Shown here one piece after another: positions 10,448 to 20,500 of a stretch of DNA of 64,000 nucleotides. Within the stretch, counting starts at the first letter, position 1; each line of letters begins with the position of its first letter. Position numbers and translations under genes: made by a program. The notes under the pieces were generated by a model. It was given only the letters and a program-made list of their open reading frames with translations. It made no database searches and was not told the origin of the DNA. Origin of the DNA: Ferruginibacter sp. (GTDB lineage: Bacteria > Bacteroidota > Bacteroidia > Chitinophagales > Chitinophagaceae); contig JAOQAK010000075.1 of NCBI GenBank assembly GCA_025963635.1, positions 1 to 64,000 on the forward strand, in the 5' to 3' direction.

Positions 10448-10800
10448 ATATCCATAAGTCATTTAAATCAACTGCACGCTTCAACTTCTGTTTACCGCAA
10501 GTAAAATCAACCCGAATTCACTCCAATTAAAAGCTTTATTGTTTAAACCTCATTGTAAATGATTTAGTACCTTGCACAAACTTTTTTGAACGGATGTATC
10601 CGGACACAAACGATTACAGCAGCGGATACATGGATTAAATATTCATTATCTTAAAATGCCAGCTACTTTTTTTCTACAAATCGCCATTAAGCTTACCAGC
10701 AACGCCTCAGCTGATGTGATGCCCGCCACTCCGGGAGCAATGTTTGAAAGAAATTTAACAGCCGGTACAAAAAGCTCTCCAGGGAGTCTAAAAAACCACT

Positions 10801-13149
10801 ATGTCTAAAGAACTAAGCAAACAACAAGCCCTTGAATACCACTCCAAAGGCAAACCAGGAAAAATTGAAGTAATCCCTACCAAGGAATCCAAAACACAAA
10901 GAGATCTCTCCTTAGCATATTCGCCCGGCGTGGCAGTTCCCTGTCTCGAAATTGCCGCTAACCCGGAAGATGTTTATAAGTATACCGCCAAAGGAAACCT
11001 GGTGGGCGTTATTAGCAATGGCACTGCGGTATTAGGACTAGGAAATATTGGCCCTGAGGCCGGAAAACCGGTAATGGAAGGGAAAGCGGTCTTATTCAAA
11101 ATCTTTGCTGATATTGATGTATTCGATATTGAGATCAATGAAACCGATCCTGAAAAGTTTGTGCAGATTGTAAAATCACTGGAACCTACTTTCGGCGGCA
11201 TCAACCTTGAAGACATCAAAGCCCCGGAATGTTTTTATATCGAACAGCAATTAAAGCAACTGCTGAAAATTCCGGTAATGCACGATGATCAGCATGGAAC
11301 TGCTATTATTTCTGCCGCGGGTTTGCTGAACGCATTGGCTTTACAGAAAAAGAAAATTGAAAATGTGCGTATCGTTGTGAATGGCGCAGGTGCGGCAGCA
11401 ATGGCCTGTATGAAACTATACATATCATTGGGCGCACAGCGCTCTAACTTTATGGTATTTGACAGGAAAGGAATAATATATGAAGGGAGGGCTGGTGTAG
11501 AAGATCAGAAAAAAGATTTTTGTGTGCCGCAGAAATACAAAGATTATGATCTCGCCCAGGCGTTCGTGGATGCCGATGTATTTATTGGGCTTAGCTCAGG
11601 CAATGTAGTTAGTCCGGAGATGATAAAGACCATGGCGAAGAACCCGATCGTGTTTGCCCTGGCGAATCCTGATCCCGAGATTACCTATGATGTTGCCATT
11701 GGCGCCCGTAAAGATTTGATCATGGCTACCGGTAGAAGCGACTATCCCAACCAGGTGAATAATGTGCTTGGGTTCCCTTATATCTTCCGTGGTGCCCTGG
11801 ACGTTAGGGCCACCACTATCAACGAAGCAATGAAACTTGCCGCTGTAAAAGCATTGGCAGCTTTAACCAGGGAAGCGGTACCTGATATCGTTAATCTTGC
11901 TTATAACGAAAAAACCATTTCCTTCGGTCCGGATTATATTATTCCAAAGGCATTGGATCCCCGTTTACTTGCAACCGTTGCACCGGCTGTGGCAAAAGCA
12001 GCTATGGAAAGCGGTGTGGCAAAGTACCCTATCACTGATTGGGATGCATATGAACTGGAATTAAACAGGCGACTTGGATTAGACAACCAGTTAAGCCGTG
12101 TAATTGGGAACAAGGCCAGGAAGGACCCTAAGCGGGTGGTATTTGCAGACGCAGAAAACATCAAGGTGTTGAAAGTGGCACAACTGGTAGTAGAAGAAGG
12201 TGTAGGCTATCCGATTTTACTGGGCGATACAAAGCGGATTTTGAAATTAGCGCTTGAAAACGGTATCGACCTGGAGGATATCCCCATCATGGATCCCAAA
12301 GCAGACAATACAGAGGAACTAAGAAAACAATTTGCCGATTTGTTTTATTCCCGCCGGCAACGTAAAGGTGCCAACAGGCATGAGGCAACTAAAATGATGA
12401 AGGACCGGAATTATTTTGGTTGTATGCTGGTGGAAAGCGGTGAGGCGGATTGCATGATCAGCGGATTAACCAGGAACTATGCAGATACCATCAGGCCTGC
12501 TATACAATCGATCGGTACTGAAGAAGGATTGAAAAAAATTGCGGGCATGTATATCCTGTTAACCAAACGTGGACCGTTGTTTTTGGCAGATACCACCGTC
12601 AATTTTAATCCTACTGCCGAAGAACTGGCCGAAATAACATTGCTTACCGCGAGGGAAGTAAAGCAATTTAATATCGTACCAAGGATAGCCATGCTCTCTT
12701 ATTCTAACTTTGGAAGCAGCGATTCACCCGAAGCAAATCTTGTCAGAAGAGCGAGGGAGATCGTAAAAGAAAAAGAACCTACACTGATATGCGATGGTGA
12801 GGTACAGGGCATCCTGGCTTTTAATAAAGAAATTCTAAAAGACAATTATCCCTTTACAGAATTATTGGACGGCGATGTAAATACATTGATCTTCCCCAAC
12901 CTTGCAGCGGGCAATATTGCTTATAATTTATTGCAAGAGATAGGCGGTGCAGATTCGATAGGGCCGATACTAATGGGCTTAAAAAAGCCGGTGCATGTAT
13001 TACAATTGGGTAGTTCTATCCGCTCGATTTTTAATATGGTCCTGATAGCCGTGGTAGATGCCCAGATGAAATGCGAGACAGACACGCAAGCTGCAATCAG
13101 TAAAAGTAAGTGGTGGAAACAATTCAAGAGAACATCCCACGAGTTGTAG
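10801..13149 (+). CDS. maeB: NADP-dependent malic enzyme with C-terminal phosphotransacetylase-like domain
   Basis: [58 protein letters not shown]-terminal PTA-like domain with [14 protein letters not shown] and [15 protein letters not shown]-like motif. Confidence 0.95.
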   Translation: MSKELSKQQALEYHSKGKPGKIEVIPTKESKTQRDLSLAYSPGVAVPCLEIAANPEDVYKYTAKGNLVGVISNGTAVLGLGNIGPEAGKPVMEGKAVLFKIFADIDVFDIEINETDPEKFVQIVKSLEPTFGGINLEDIKAPECFYIEQQLKQLLKIPVMHDDQHGTAIISAAGLLNALALQKKKIENVRIVVNGAGAAAMACMKLYISLGAQRSNFMVFDRKGIIYEGRAGVEDQKKDFCVPQKYKDYDLAQAFVDADVFIGLSSGNVVSPEMIKTMAKNPIVFALANPDPEITYDVAIGARKDLIMATGRSDYPNQVNNVLGFPYIFRGALDVRATTINEAMKLAAVKALAALTREAVPDIVNLAYNEKTISFGPDYIIPKALDPRLLATVAPAVAKAAMESGVAKYPITDWDAYELELNRRLGLDNQLSRVIGNKARKDPKRVVFADAENIKVLKVAQLVVEEGVGYPILLGDTKRILKLALENGIDLEDIPIMDPKADNTEELRKQFADLFYSRRQRKGANRHEATKMMKDRNYFGCMLVESGEADCMISGLTRNYADTIRPAIQSIGTEEGLKKIAGMYILLTKRGPLFLADTTVNFNPTAEELAEITLLTAREVKQFNIVPRIAMLSYSNFGSSDSPEANLVRRAREIVKEKEPTLICDGEVQGILAFNKEILKDNYPFTELLDGDVNTLIFPNLAAGNIAYNLLQEIGGADSIGPILMGLKKPVHVLQLGSSIRSIFNMVLIAVVDAQMKCETDTQAAISKSKWWKQFKRTSHEL

Positions 13150-13223
13150 GGATGTGTAATCGCAAACTGGTCAATTAATTTGTGAATGGTCAATACTGTT
13201 GACTTAAGAAATTTATTTGGTTG

Positions 13224-13301
13224 CAAACATTTGTTTTTCAATTAAACATCCTTGTGTCTCTCACTTGTACATTTTCAGCAATAAGGAGCGAAGATCCGTC
13301 G
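13224..13301. repeat. Dispersed 78-bp repeat, copy A
   Basis: Aligns ungapped with 23807-23884, 64/78 identical by manual count; core CATTTGTTTTTCAAT...TTGTGTC.CTC.CTTGTACATTT.CAGCAA.. Confidence 0.8.
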
Positions 13302-13469
13302 ATCCTAAGTAAACAACATTGAATGGTCAATGGTGAAATATGCACGATCACAGCAGTCACTTCAAGCGGGTAAGATCGGATTCGTAAATGGTAAATACAC
13401 GTTTGCATTAATTTCAAATTCGTTTCTTACAATTCGTGTAATTCTTTTTTTATAATTTGTGAAATAAAA

Positions 13470-14513
13470 ATGGATAATAAAGATCACCATGTCGCCAAAA
13501 AAATCTCCTTTACTGTAAGCAAAACTTTCAGGAAATACCTGAAGAGATACGGCAGGGAAATGACGCTGCCGGTTTCCTACGATACCCTGAAACATTTCAA
13601 TTTTAGTATACCCGTTTTGGATAGCCATGGAAAAAATACTTTATGGGAATCCGTTTTTTACAATCCTTCCGTAACGGATGAGATACATGCTTCGCTTAAA
13701 AGGATGTATTCCATTCTAAAATCGAGCGGGCATACGCAGGCGGAAGAACACTTATACATAGAACGGATAGATTACTGCCTCTTTGGCAATTCGAAACCCT
13801 TCAGGATTAAGATCGTGAATGTGTACAATGAAGTGTACGATTATTTCTATATCAAGGTGGCAGATTCTTCCCGCATTTTTGGAATGGAGCTGGAACACTT
13901 GCTGTCGCCCAATTTCATGAATTTTTTGATTGATGGTAATACACTGGTAGAGGAACATATATCGGGTGTTCCGGGGGATATGTTTATTGAGCATTATCTT
14001 CAAAGGCCCGAATTTAATCCGAAAAGAATCGCCAAGGAATTTGTGAAGTTCAACGAAAGATGCTTTATCCGCTTGCTGGGTGATATGCGCAGTTACAATT
14101 TTATTTTTGACATCACACAGGATTTTGATGATGTGCAGTTTAAGATCCGCTCCATAGATTTTGACCAGCAATCTTACGAAGGCAGTAAGAACAATTATCT
14201 TCCCCAGTTTTTTAAAGAAAACCTTGTCTTTGTTGAACTCGTAAAAAAACTGCTCAATATTGAAGTAATCAGGCAATACCAGCAAGAAGAACGGTCGCAG
14301 ATCATTCTGCGTATTAAATCCGAAAGGCAACGACTGAGAGATCTCAGGGTAGCAGCAGGTGATGATCCGCTTTCTACCGAACCAAAAATAAAACAACTGG
14401 CAACGGAATTATCAGCGCACTACAACAACAACCCGGTCTTTTTAAAATGCACCACCATGCCGCAGTTGATGTACCTTCACCTCAAAGAACTCCTCATTTC
14501 TAACCGCAGATAA
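13470..14513 (+). CDS. Conserved-looking hypothetical protein
   Basis: 347 aa ORF without recognised domain; codon usage and length support coding; the antisense 214-aa ORF is less plausible. Confidence 0.75.
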   Translation: MDNKDHHVAKKISFTVSKTFRKYLKRYGREMTLPVSYDTLKHFNFSIPVLDSHGKNTLWESVFYNPSVTDEIHASLKRMYSILKSSGHTQAEEHLYIERIDYCLFGNSKPFRIKIVNVYNEVYDYFYIKVADSSRIFGMELEHLLSPNFMNFLIDGNTLVEEHISGVPGDMFIEHYLQRPEFNPKRIAKEFVKFNERCFIRLLGDMRSYNFIFDITQDFDDVQFKIRSIDFDQQSYEGSKNNYLPQFFKENLVFVELVKKLLNIEVIRQYQQEERSQIILRIKSERQRLRDLRVAAGDDPLSTEPKIKQLATELSAHYNNNPVFLKCTTMPQLMYLHLKELLISNRR

Positions 14514-14520
14514 ATAAAAT

Positions 14521-14580
14521 GTACCTTCTAAAAATAGGTTACACTTTTTTAGAAAGGTGTAACCTATTTTTAAAGGGTAC
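14521..14580. terminator. 60-nt near-perfect hairpin between the hypothetical gene and the MlaE-like gene
   Basis: gtaccttctaaaaataggttacac / gtgtaacctatttttaaagggtac; 24-nt arms with 2 mismatches. Confidence 0.7.
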
Positions 14581-14614
14581 CAAATAACCAACCTCATTTA
14601 CTACCTTTTTTCAA

Positions 14615-14622
14615 TAAATTTG
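14615..14622 (+). promoter_or_regulatory. Bacteroidota -7 element immediately upstream of MlaE-like start codon
   Basis: TAAATTTG ends 4 nt before the ATG at 14627. Confidence 0.5.
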
Positions 14623-14626
14623 TCAT

Positions 14627-15376
14627 ATGGAGTTTTTTACGCACTTTGGCCGTTACCTTATTATGCTTAGGGGAATGTTTACAAAACCCGAAAATACCAG
14701 GATGTATTGGAAAGAATTCATGCACCAGTGTAACGATATTGGTATTGGTTCTTTGGGCATTGTTTCAATTATTTCAGTCTTCATCGGGGCAGTTAGTGCT
14801 GTGCAAACAGCTTACCAGCTGGTGAGCCCGCTCATTCCGCAAACTACTATTGCACAAATTGTAAGGGATACCGTTATCCTAGAATTTGCGCCCACGCTTG
14901 TTTGTATCGTGTTGGCGGGGGTTATTGGTAGTAAAATTGCAAGTGAGCTGGGTAATATGAGAGTGAGTGAACAGATTGACGCCCTGGAAATTATGGGCAT
15001 CAACACTAAAGCGTATTTGATTATGCCAAAAATTGCAGCCGCCTTACTTACCATTCCCTTATTGGTGATTATATCAATGGTACTAGGCATATGGGGGGGC
15101 CGCCTTGCAGGTACTGCTTCCAATATATTATCCACAGATACTTTCGACAGGGGCCTTCTTCAGAATTTTATTCCGTACAACGTAACCTTCGCACTTATCA
15201 AATCATACACTTTCGCCTTTATTATCAGCAGCATCCCTGCTTATTATGGTTATTATGTAAAAGGAGGCGCTCTGGAAATTGGCCGAAGCAGCACCAAAAG
15301 TGTTGTAGTAAGCTGTATTATGCTTTTGTTTGCCGATTATGTATTAACACAAATACTATTAAATCCCGCTGCCTGA
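14627..15376 (+). CDS. mlaE: MlaE-family ABC transporter permease
   Basis: GIGSLGIVSIISVFIGAVSAVQTAYQL, EFAPTLVCIVLAGVIGSKIASELGNMRVSEQIDALEIMGIN: MlaE signature. Confidence 0.93.
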   Translation: MEFFTHFGRYLIMLRGMFTKPENTRMYWKEFMHQCNDIGIGSLGIVSIISVFIGAVSAVQTAYQLVSPLIPQTTIAQIVRDTVILEFAPTLVCIVLAGVIGSKIASELGNMRVSEQIDALEIMGINTKAYLIMPKIAAALLTIPLLVIISMVLGIWGGRLAGTASNILSTDTFDRGLLQNFIPYNVTFALIKSYTFAFIISSIPAYYGYYVKGGALEIGRSSTKSVVVSCIMLLFADYVLTQILLNPAA

Positions 15377-15380
15377 TAAT

Positions 15381-16208
15381 ATGATTGAATTTAAGAACAT
15401 AAACAAAAGTTTTGGTGATAATGTAGTGCTGACTGATGTAAGTCACGTTGTGCAGACCGGTATGTGCAACCTCATTATTGGTACAAGCGGTAGTGGTAAA
15501 ACAGTTTTGCAAAAATGCCTCGTAGGCTTATTTGAGCCGGATAGTGGTGAGATCATTTATGATGGCGTAAGCTTTACAGAAATGACGGATGATAACAGGA
15601 AAGAATTGCGGCAGCAAATCGGTATGCTGTTCCAGGGCTCCGCTTTATTTGACAGCATGACGGTGGAACAAAATGTGATGTTTCCATTGGATATGTTTTC
15701 AAAAATGAACAGCAGTGAAAAGCAGAAACGTGTAAACGAAGTATTGGCAAGGGTTAACCTGGAAGATGCCAATAAAAAATTTCCTGCAGAAATAAGCGGT
15801 GGAATGAAGAAAAGAGTGGGTATTGCCAGGGCAATTGTATTAAATCCAAAATTTCTATTTTGTGATGAACCCAACTCTGGACTCGATCCTCAAACGAGCA
15901 TGGTAATCGATAAGCTCATTTACGACATTACCAAAGAGTTCAACATGACTACTGTAATCAATACCCACGATATGAACAGTGTAATGGAAATTGGGGAAAA
16001 TATATTGTACATGTTTGAAGGTAAAAAAGAATGGACCGGGAATAATGAGGAAATTATCTTCTCCAAAAATGAACGCCTGAACGCATTTATTTTTGCATCC
16101 AAATTTTTACAGGACGCTAAAGACATGCGTATGCTGGAAGCAAAAGGAATTATTTCGGATGACAGGGATATGGAGGAAATGCTAAACAGTGGCGAGGAAA
16201 TAAAATGA
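15381..16208 (+). CDS. mlaF: ABC transporter ATP-binding protein, MlaF-like
   Basis: Walker A GTSGSGKT, ISGGMKKRVGIARAI, FCDEPNSGLDPQTS; 4 bp after the MlaE-like gene. Confidence 0.92.
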   Translation: MIEFKNINKSFGDNVVLTDVSHVVQTGMCNLIIGTSGSGKTVLQKCLVGLFEPDSGEIIYDGVSFTEMTDDNRKELRQQIGMLFQGSALFDSMTVEQNVMFPLDMFSKMNSSEKQKRVNEVLARVNLEDANKKFPAEISGGMKKRVGIARAIVLNPKFLFCDEPNSGLDPQTSMVIDKLIYDITKEFNMTTVINTHDMNSVMEIGENILYMFEGKKEWTGNNEEIIFSKNERLNAFIFASKFLQDAKDMRMLEAKGIISDDRDMEEMLNSGEEIK

Positions 16209-16368
16209 TACAGTGGGGAAGCCAGTGAGCCATTACAAGCAAACGAGGATGCACACTCCTTTATATACGTTCACATTCGAATTTTTCTATTTTCAAATTT
16301 GCCTTATCCTCATCTATCCTATCTTTGATAAAATTTAATTCTTCACTCCTAATTTATACTTGATACGA

Positions 16369-17244
16369 ATGTCAGTTCTAGTAAATAAAAACTCCAAAAT
16401 CATTGTACAGGGTTTTACCGGTACAGAAGGAACTTTTCATGCCACCCAGATGATAGAATATGGGACCGATTTGGTGGGTGGCGTTACGCCGGGCAAAGGT
16501 GGCAGCACCCATTTGGACAAACCCGTTTTTAATACCGTGGCTGATGCAGTAAAAGCAACGGGCGCTGATGTTAGTATAATATTTGTTCCGCCGGCCTTTG
16601 CCGCCGATGCCATCATGGAAGCTGCTGATGCAGGAATTGATTTGGTAGTATGCATCACAGAAGGCATACCGGTACAGGATATGGTGAAAGTAAAAAATTA
16701 CCTGCTGGATAAACAGACCCGCCTTATCGGGCCCAATTGCCCCGGTGTAATTACTGCTGATGAATGTAAAGTAGGTATCATGCCGGGCTTTATTTTTATC
16801 AAGGGAAGAGTTGGCATCGTTTCCAAGAGCGGTACCCTTACTTACGAAGCTGCAGACCAGGTGGCCAAAGCCGGTTTAGGCATTTCTACTGCAATTGGTA
16901 TTGGCGGAGACCCTATCATTGGCACTACTACCAAAGAAGCAATTGAGTTGTTTATGAATGATCCGGAAACAGATGCCATTGTAATGATTGGTGAAATTGG
17001 TGGCGGCATGGAAGCAGAGGCTGCGCATTATATTCAATCCACTGGCAACAAAAAACCGGTAGTTGGTTTTATCGCGGGTCAAACTGCACCACCCGGCCGT
17101 CGTATGGGACATGCGGGTGCAATTGTAGGAGGTGAAGATGATACCGCGGCAGCCAAAATGAAAATAATGGCAGAATGTGGTATTCACGTGGTTGACAGCC
17201 CGGCAGACATTGGTAAAACAATTGCTGAAGTTTTAAAAAAATAA
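16369..17244 (+). CDS. sucD: Succinate--CoA ligase, alpha subunit
   Basis: [63 protein letters not shown]. Confidence 0.96.
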   Translation: MSVLVNKNSKIIVQGFTGTEGTFHATQMIEYGTDLVGGVTPGKGGSTHLDKPVFNTVADAVKATGADVSIIFVPPAFAADAIMEAADAGIDLVVCITEGIPVQDMVKVKNYLLDKQTRLIGPNCPGVITADECKVGIMPGFIFIKGRVGIVSKSGTLTYEAADQVAKAGLGISTAIGIGGDPIIGTTTKEAIELFMNDPETDAIVMIGEIGGGMEAEAAHYIQSTGNKKPVVGFIAGQTAPPGRRMGHAGAIVGGEDDTAAAKMKIMAECGIHVVDSPADIGKTIAEVLKK

Positions 17245-17268
17245 CATTCTTCATCGTTAATAAATTTC

Positions 17269-17300
17269 ACCCCGGCTTCCACCGGGGTTTTGTTTTTTTT
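17269..17300 (+). terminator. Rho-independent terminator after sucD
   Basis: accccgg..ccggggt followed by a T-rich tract. Confidence 0.85.
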
Positions 17301-17575
17301 AAATTAAACGAATTGTCGACTTCTATGATAGCTTGTAATCTATTTACATATGAATGGTCTTTGCAATCGCCGTAGCCTTATCTCCCGTGTAAATAATGAT
17401 ATGTTAAACAGCACTTGAACACTTAAAAAAAAACGGCGCAATTTATGTAATGCTTGCAGATAAATCATCTTTGTACCTGCATCTGTTCTTTTTCACAAGA
17501 CTAATGACATCAGATGGATCAGTAGCAGTATTGTACCCTGGAAAAAATTATACAACCCATTTAAATCGGATTACT

Positions 17576-20500
17576 ATGTTTTTAAAAAAATTACCGCTGT
17601 TGTTACTGGTAATAACTACCCTTTTTACTACCCTGTCGGCCCAAACTAAAACCGATTACTCCGTCAACTGGAAAAAGGTGGAAGCCTTTGAACAAAAGGG
17701 CCTCACCAAATCTGCCCTTGCAGAGGTAATGACAATATATGCGTTAGCTATTAAGGATAACAATGATGCGCAGCAGATTAAAAGCAGCATGTATCAAATC
17801 AGGTACCGGACAATGATAGAAGAAGGCAGCCGGGAAAGCAACGTGTTTTTTATTGATACATTGATTGAGAAAGCTAAAACCCCCGCCAAAAACATCTTGC
17901 AAAGTATGCAGGCTGAGCTGCTTTGGCAATACATGAAAAACAATCGTTATAAATTCTACAATCGTACAAAGGTTGTGGAAGAAAATAGTAAAGACATCAG
18001 TACCTGGAGTTTGGATAAATTGCACGCCACCATCTCCCATCTCTACAAAGCATCCCTTAGTAATGAAAATAAATTAAAGGAAACGAAGTTGGAGGGCTTT
18101 GATCCCATCATTGTTAAAGGACAAAATACAAGGCAACTCCGCCCTACCCTGTATGATTTTTTGGCGCACAGGGCGTTGGCTTATTTTATAAATGATGAAA
18201 GGCTGCTTACTAATCCTTCTTATTATTTTACAATCAATGATCCTAAAGCTTTTGCACCAGTTGCAGAATTTATTCATGCATCTTTTTCAACAAAAGACAC
18301 TGCATCACTGCATTACAAAGCAATACTTTTATTGCAGCAAATTTTACAATTTCATTTAAACGATAACGACCGCGATGCATTGCTGGACGCAGACCTGGTG
18401 AGATTAAATTTCATTTATCAATATGCCATCAATGAAAATAAAACAAAGCTGTTTGAAGCGGCATTGCAAAATGTAGAAGATAAATACGCAGGTAACCCTG
18501 GTATCGCCCAGGCAATCTATTTAAGGGCGATGATCTATTTCAATAAGGGCCAAAATTACCAGGCCAATATCAATCCCGCTGATCAATATGAAACTAAAAG
18601 GGCCAAAGAGCTCTGCGAAGCAGTTATTAAAAAATATCCTAAAACAGAGGGCGCTGTGAATTGCCAGAATTTGTTGAACCAAATTTTTCAGCCATCACTC
18701 AATCTCCAAACGGAAAAGGTGAATGTGCCCAACCAGCCATTCAGAACACTCGTTAATTTCAAAAATGCAAAGTCTATTTATTTCCGCGTGATTAAGACCT
18801 CTAAAGAAGATATAAAAAAATTAGACCAAAGCAATTACGACAAACTATGGTCTGCAATTACAGCATTAAAATCTATCAAAAATTGGGAGCTGTCAATGCC
18901 TGATCTGCAGGATTACCAGCCGCATGCCACAGAAATAAAGATAGATGCGCTGCCCAATGGCATGTATTATATCCTCGCAAGTATTGATAAAGATTTTTCG
19001 CTTCAAAAAAATATCATTGCCAAACAATTAACCTACATCAGCAATATCAGTTATGTACACAATAACAACAATGAATACAATGTGCTACACCGCGAAAGCG
19101 GGCAGCCGTTAGCAAATACGCAAGTGCAGGTGTGGGAAACAAAGTACAATTACAACACCAACCGCAACGAAGCGGTAAAAGCTGAAGCGTATACCACTGA
19201 TAAAAACGGGTATTTCAAACTAAGGCAGGCAGCCCAATACCGAAATATCGATTTGCAGCTAACCACTAAGAATGATGAACTCTTCATGGATGAAAATAAT
19301 TACAGCTACAATTACAACACTTACACTGAACCAGGAAAGCCAGTCACCTTTTTATTCACCGATCGGTCTATCTACCGGCCTGGCCAAACGATTTATTTTA
19401 AAGGTATCGTGATCAAAAAAAGCGATCAGGCAGCAGCAACTTCCATCATACCCGGATTTAAAACGGTACTGATTTTAAAAGATGCAAACGGGCAAAAAAT
19501 AAAAGAGCTTAGTCTGCAAACAAATAATTTCGGTTCCTATCATGGTTCGTTCACATTGCCTGAAAATGGCATGAATGGGCAGTTTTCGCTATTTGATACA
19601 ATTACCCTTGCCAATTATTTTTTTAATGTGGAAGAATACAAGCGGCCAAAGTTCTTTGTAGAAGTATCAAAGCCAACCGGAACTTATCGCTTATTCGATA
19701 GCATTAAGGTAACCGGTTTTGCAAAGGGGTATGCTGGGAATGCTTTAGATGGTGCAACCGTTAAATACCGCGTTACCCGCAAAGTGCGCTACCAGCCATG
19801 GTGGTACGCTGTTAATTATGGTTATGGTCGAAGAATAATGCCGCCGGGAAGATCTTCTGATGAAATGGAAATTACCAATGGCGAAATAATGACCGGTAGT
19901 GACGGCAAGTTTCATATCACATTTAAAGCCCTTCCGGATGAAAGCATCAATAAAAAAGACCAGCCAACATTTTATTATGAAGTAAGTGCAGATATTACTG
20001 ATCTCAACGGTGAAACCCGCAGCGGCACAACGTCCGTCGCTGTTGCTTACCAATCTATTCAACTGAACATTGATATTGCGGATAAACTTACTACAGATAG
20101 CATTAAAAATCTAAAGATCCGTTCTTCCAACATCAATGATATTTTTGAAAAGGCGAAAGTGAATGTGACGATCCATAAACTGAAATCCCCCAATAAAATT
20201 TTTAGGGAAAGATTTTGGGAGATGCCGGACCTGTTTGTAATGAGCAAAGATGAATATGAAGGATATTTCCCTTATGACATATATAAAGATGAGGACCAAC
20301 CCAGTAAATGGCTGACCGGTGAAAAAGTACTAGATACCACCGACTCTACAAACATCAATGGCAATTGGCCGTTGGGCAAAAATACATTGAGTGCAGGCTG
20401 GTATAAAATTACCGCGACCACCAGGGATAAATATGGCGAAGAAGTAATATCAACAAAGTTCATTTTGCTGCAGGATGAACGGGCGGCAACTTCCGAAACG

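Noticed and set aside
13752-14396. 214-aa minus-strand ORF
   Set aside because: Fully antisense to the better-supported 347-aa ORF 13470-14513, with no recognisable domain or promoter.
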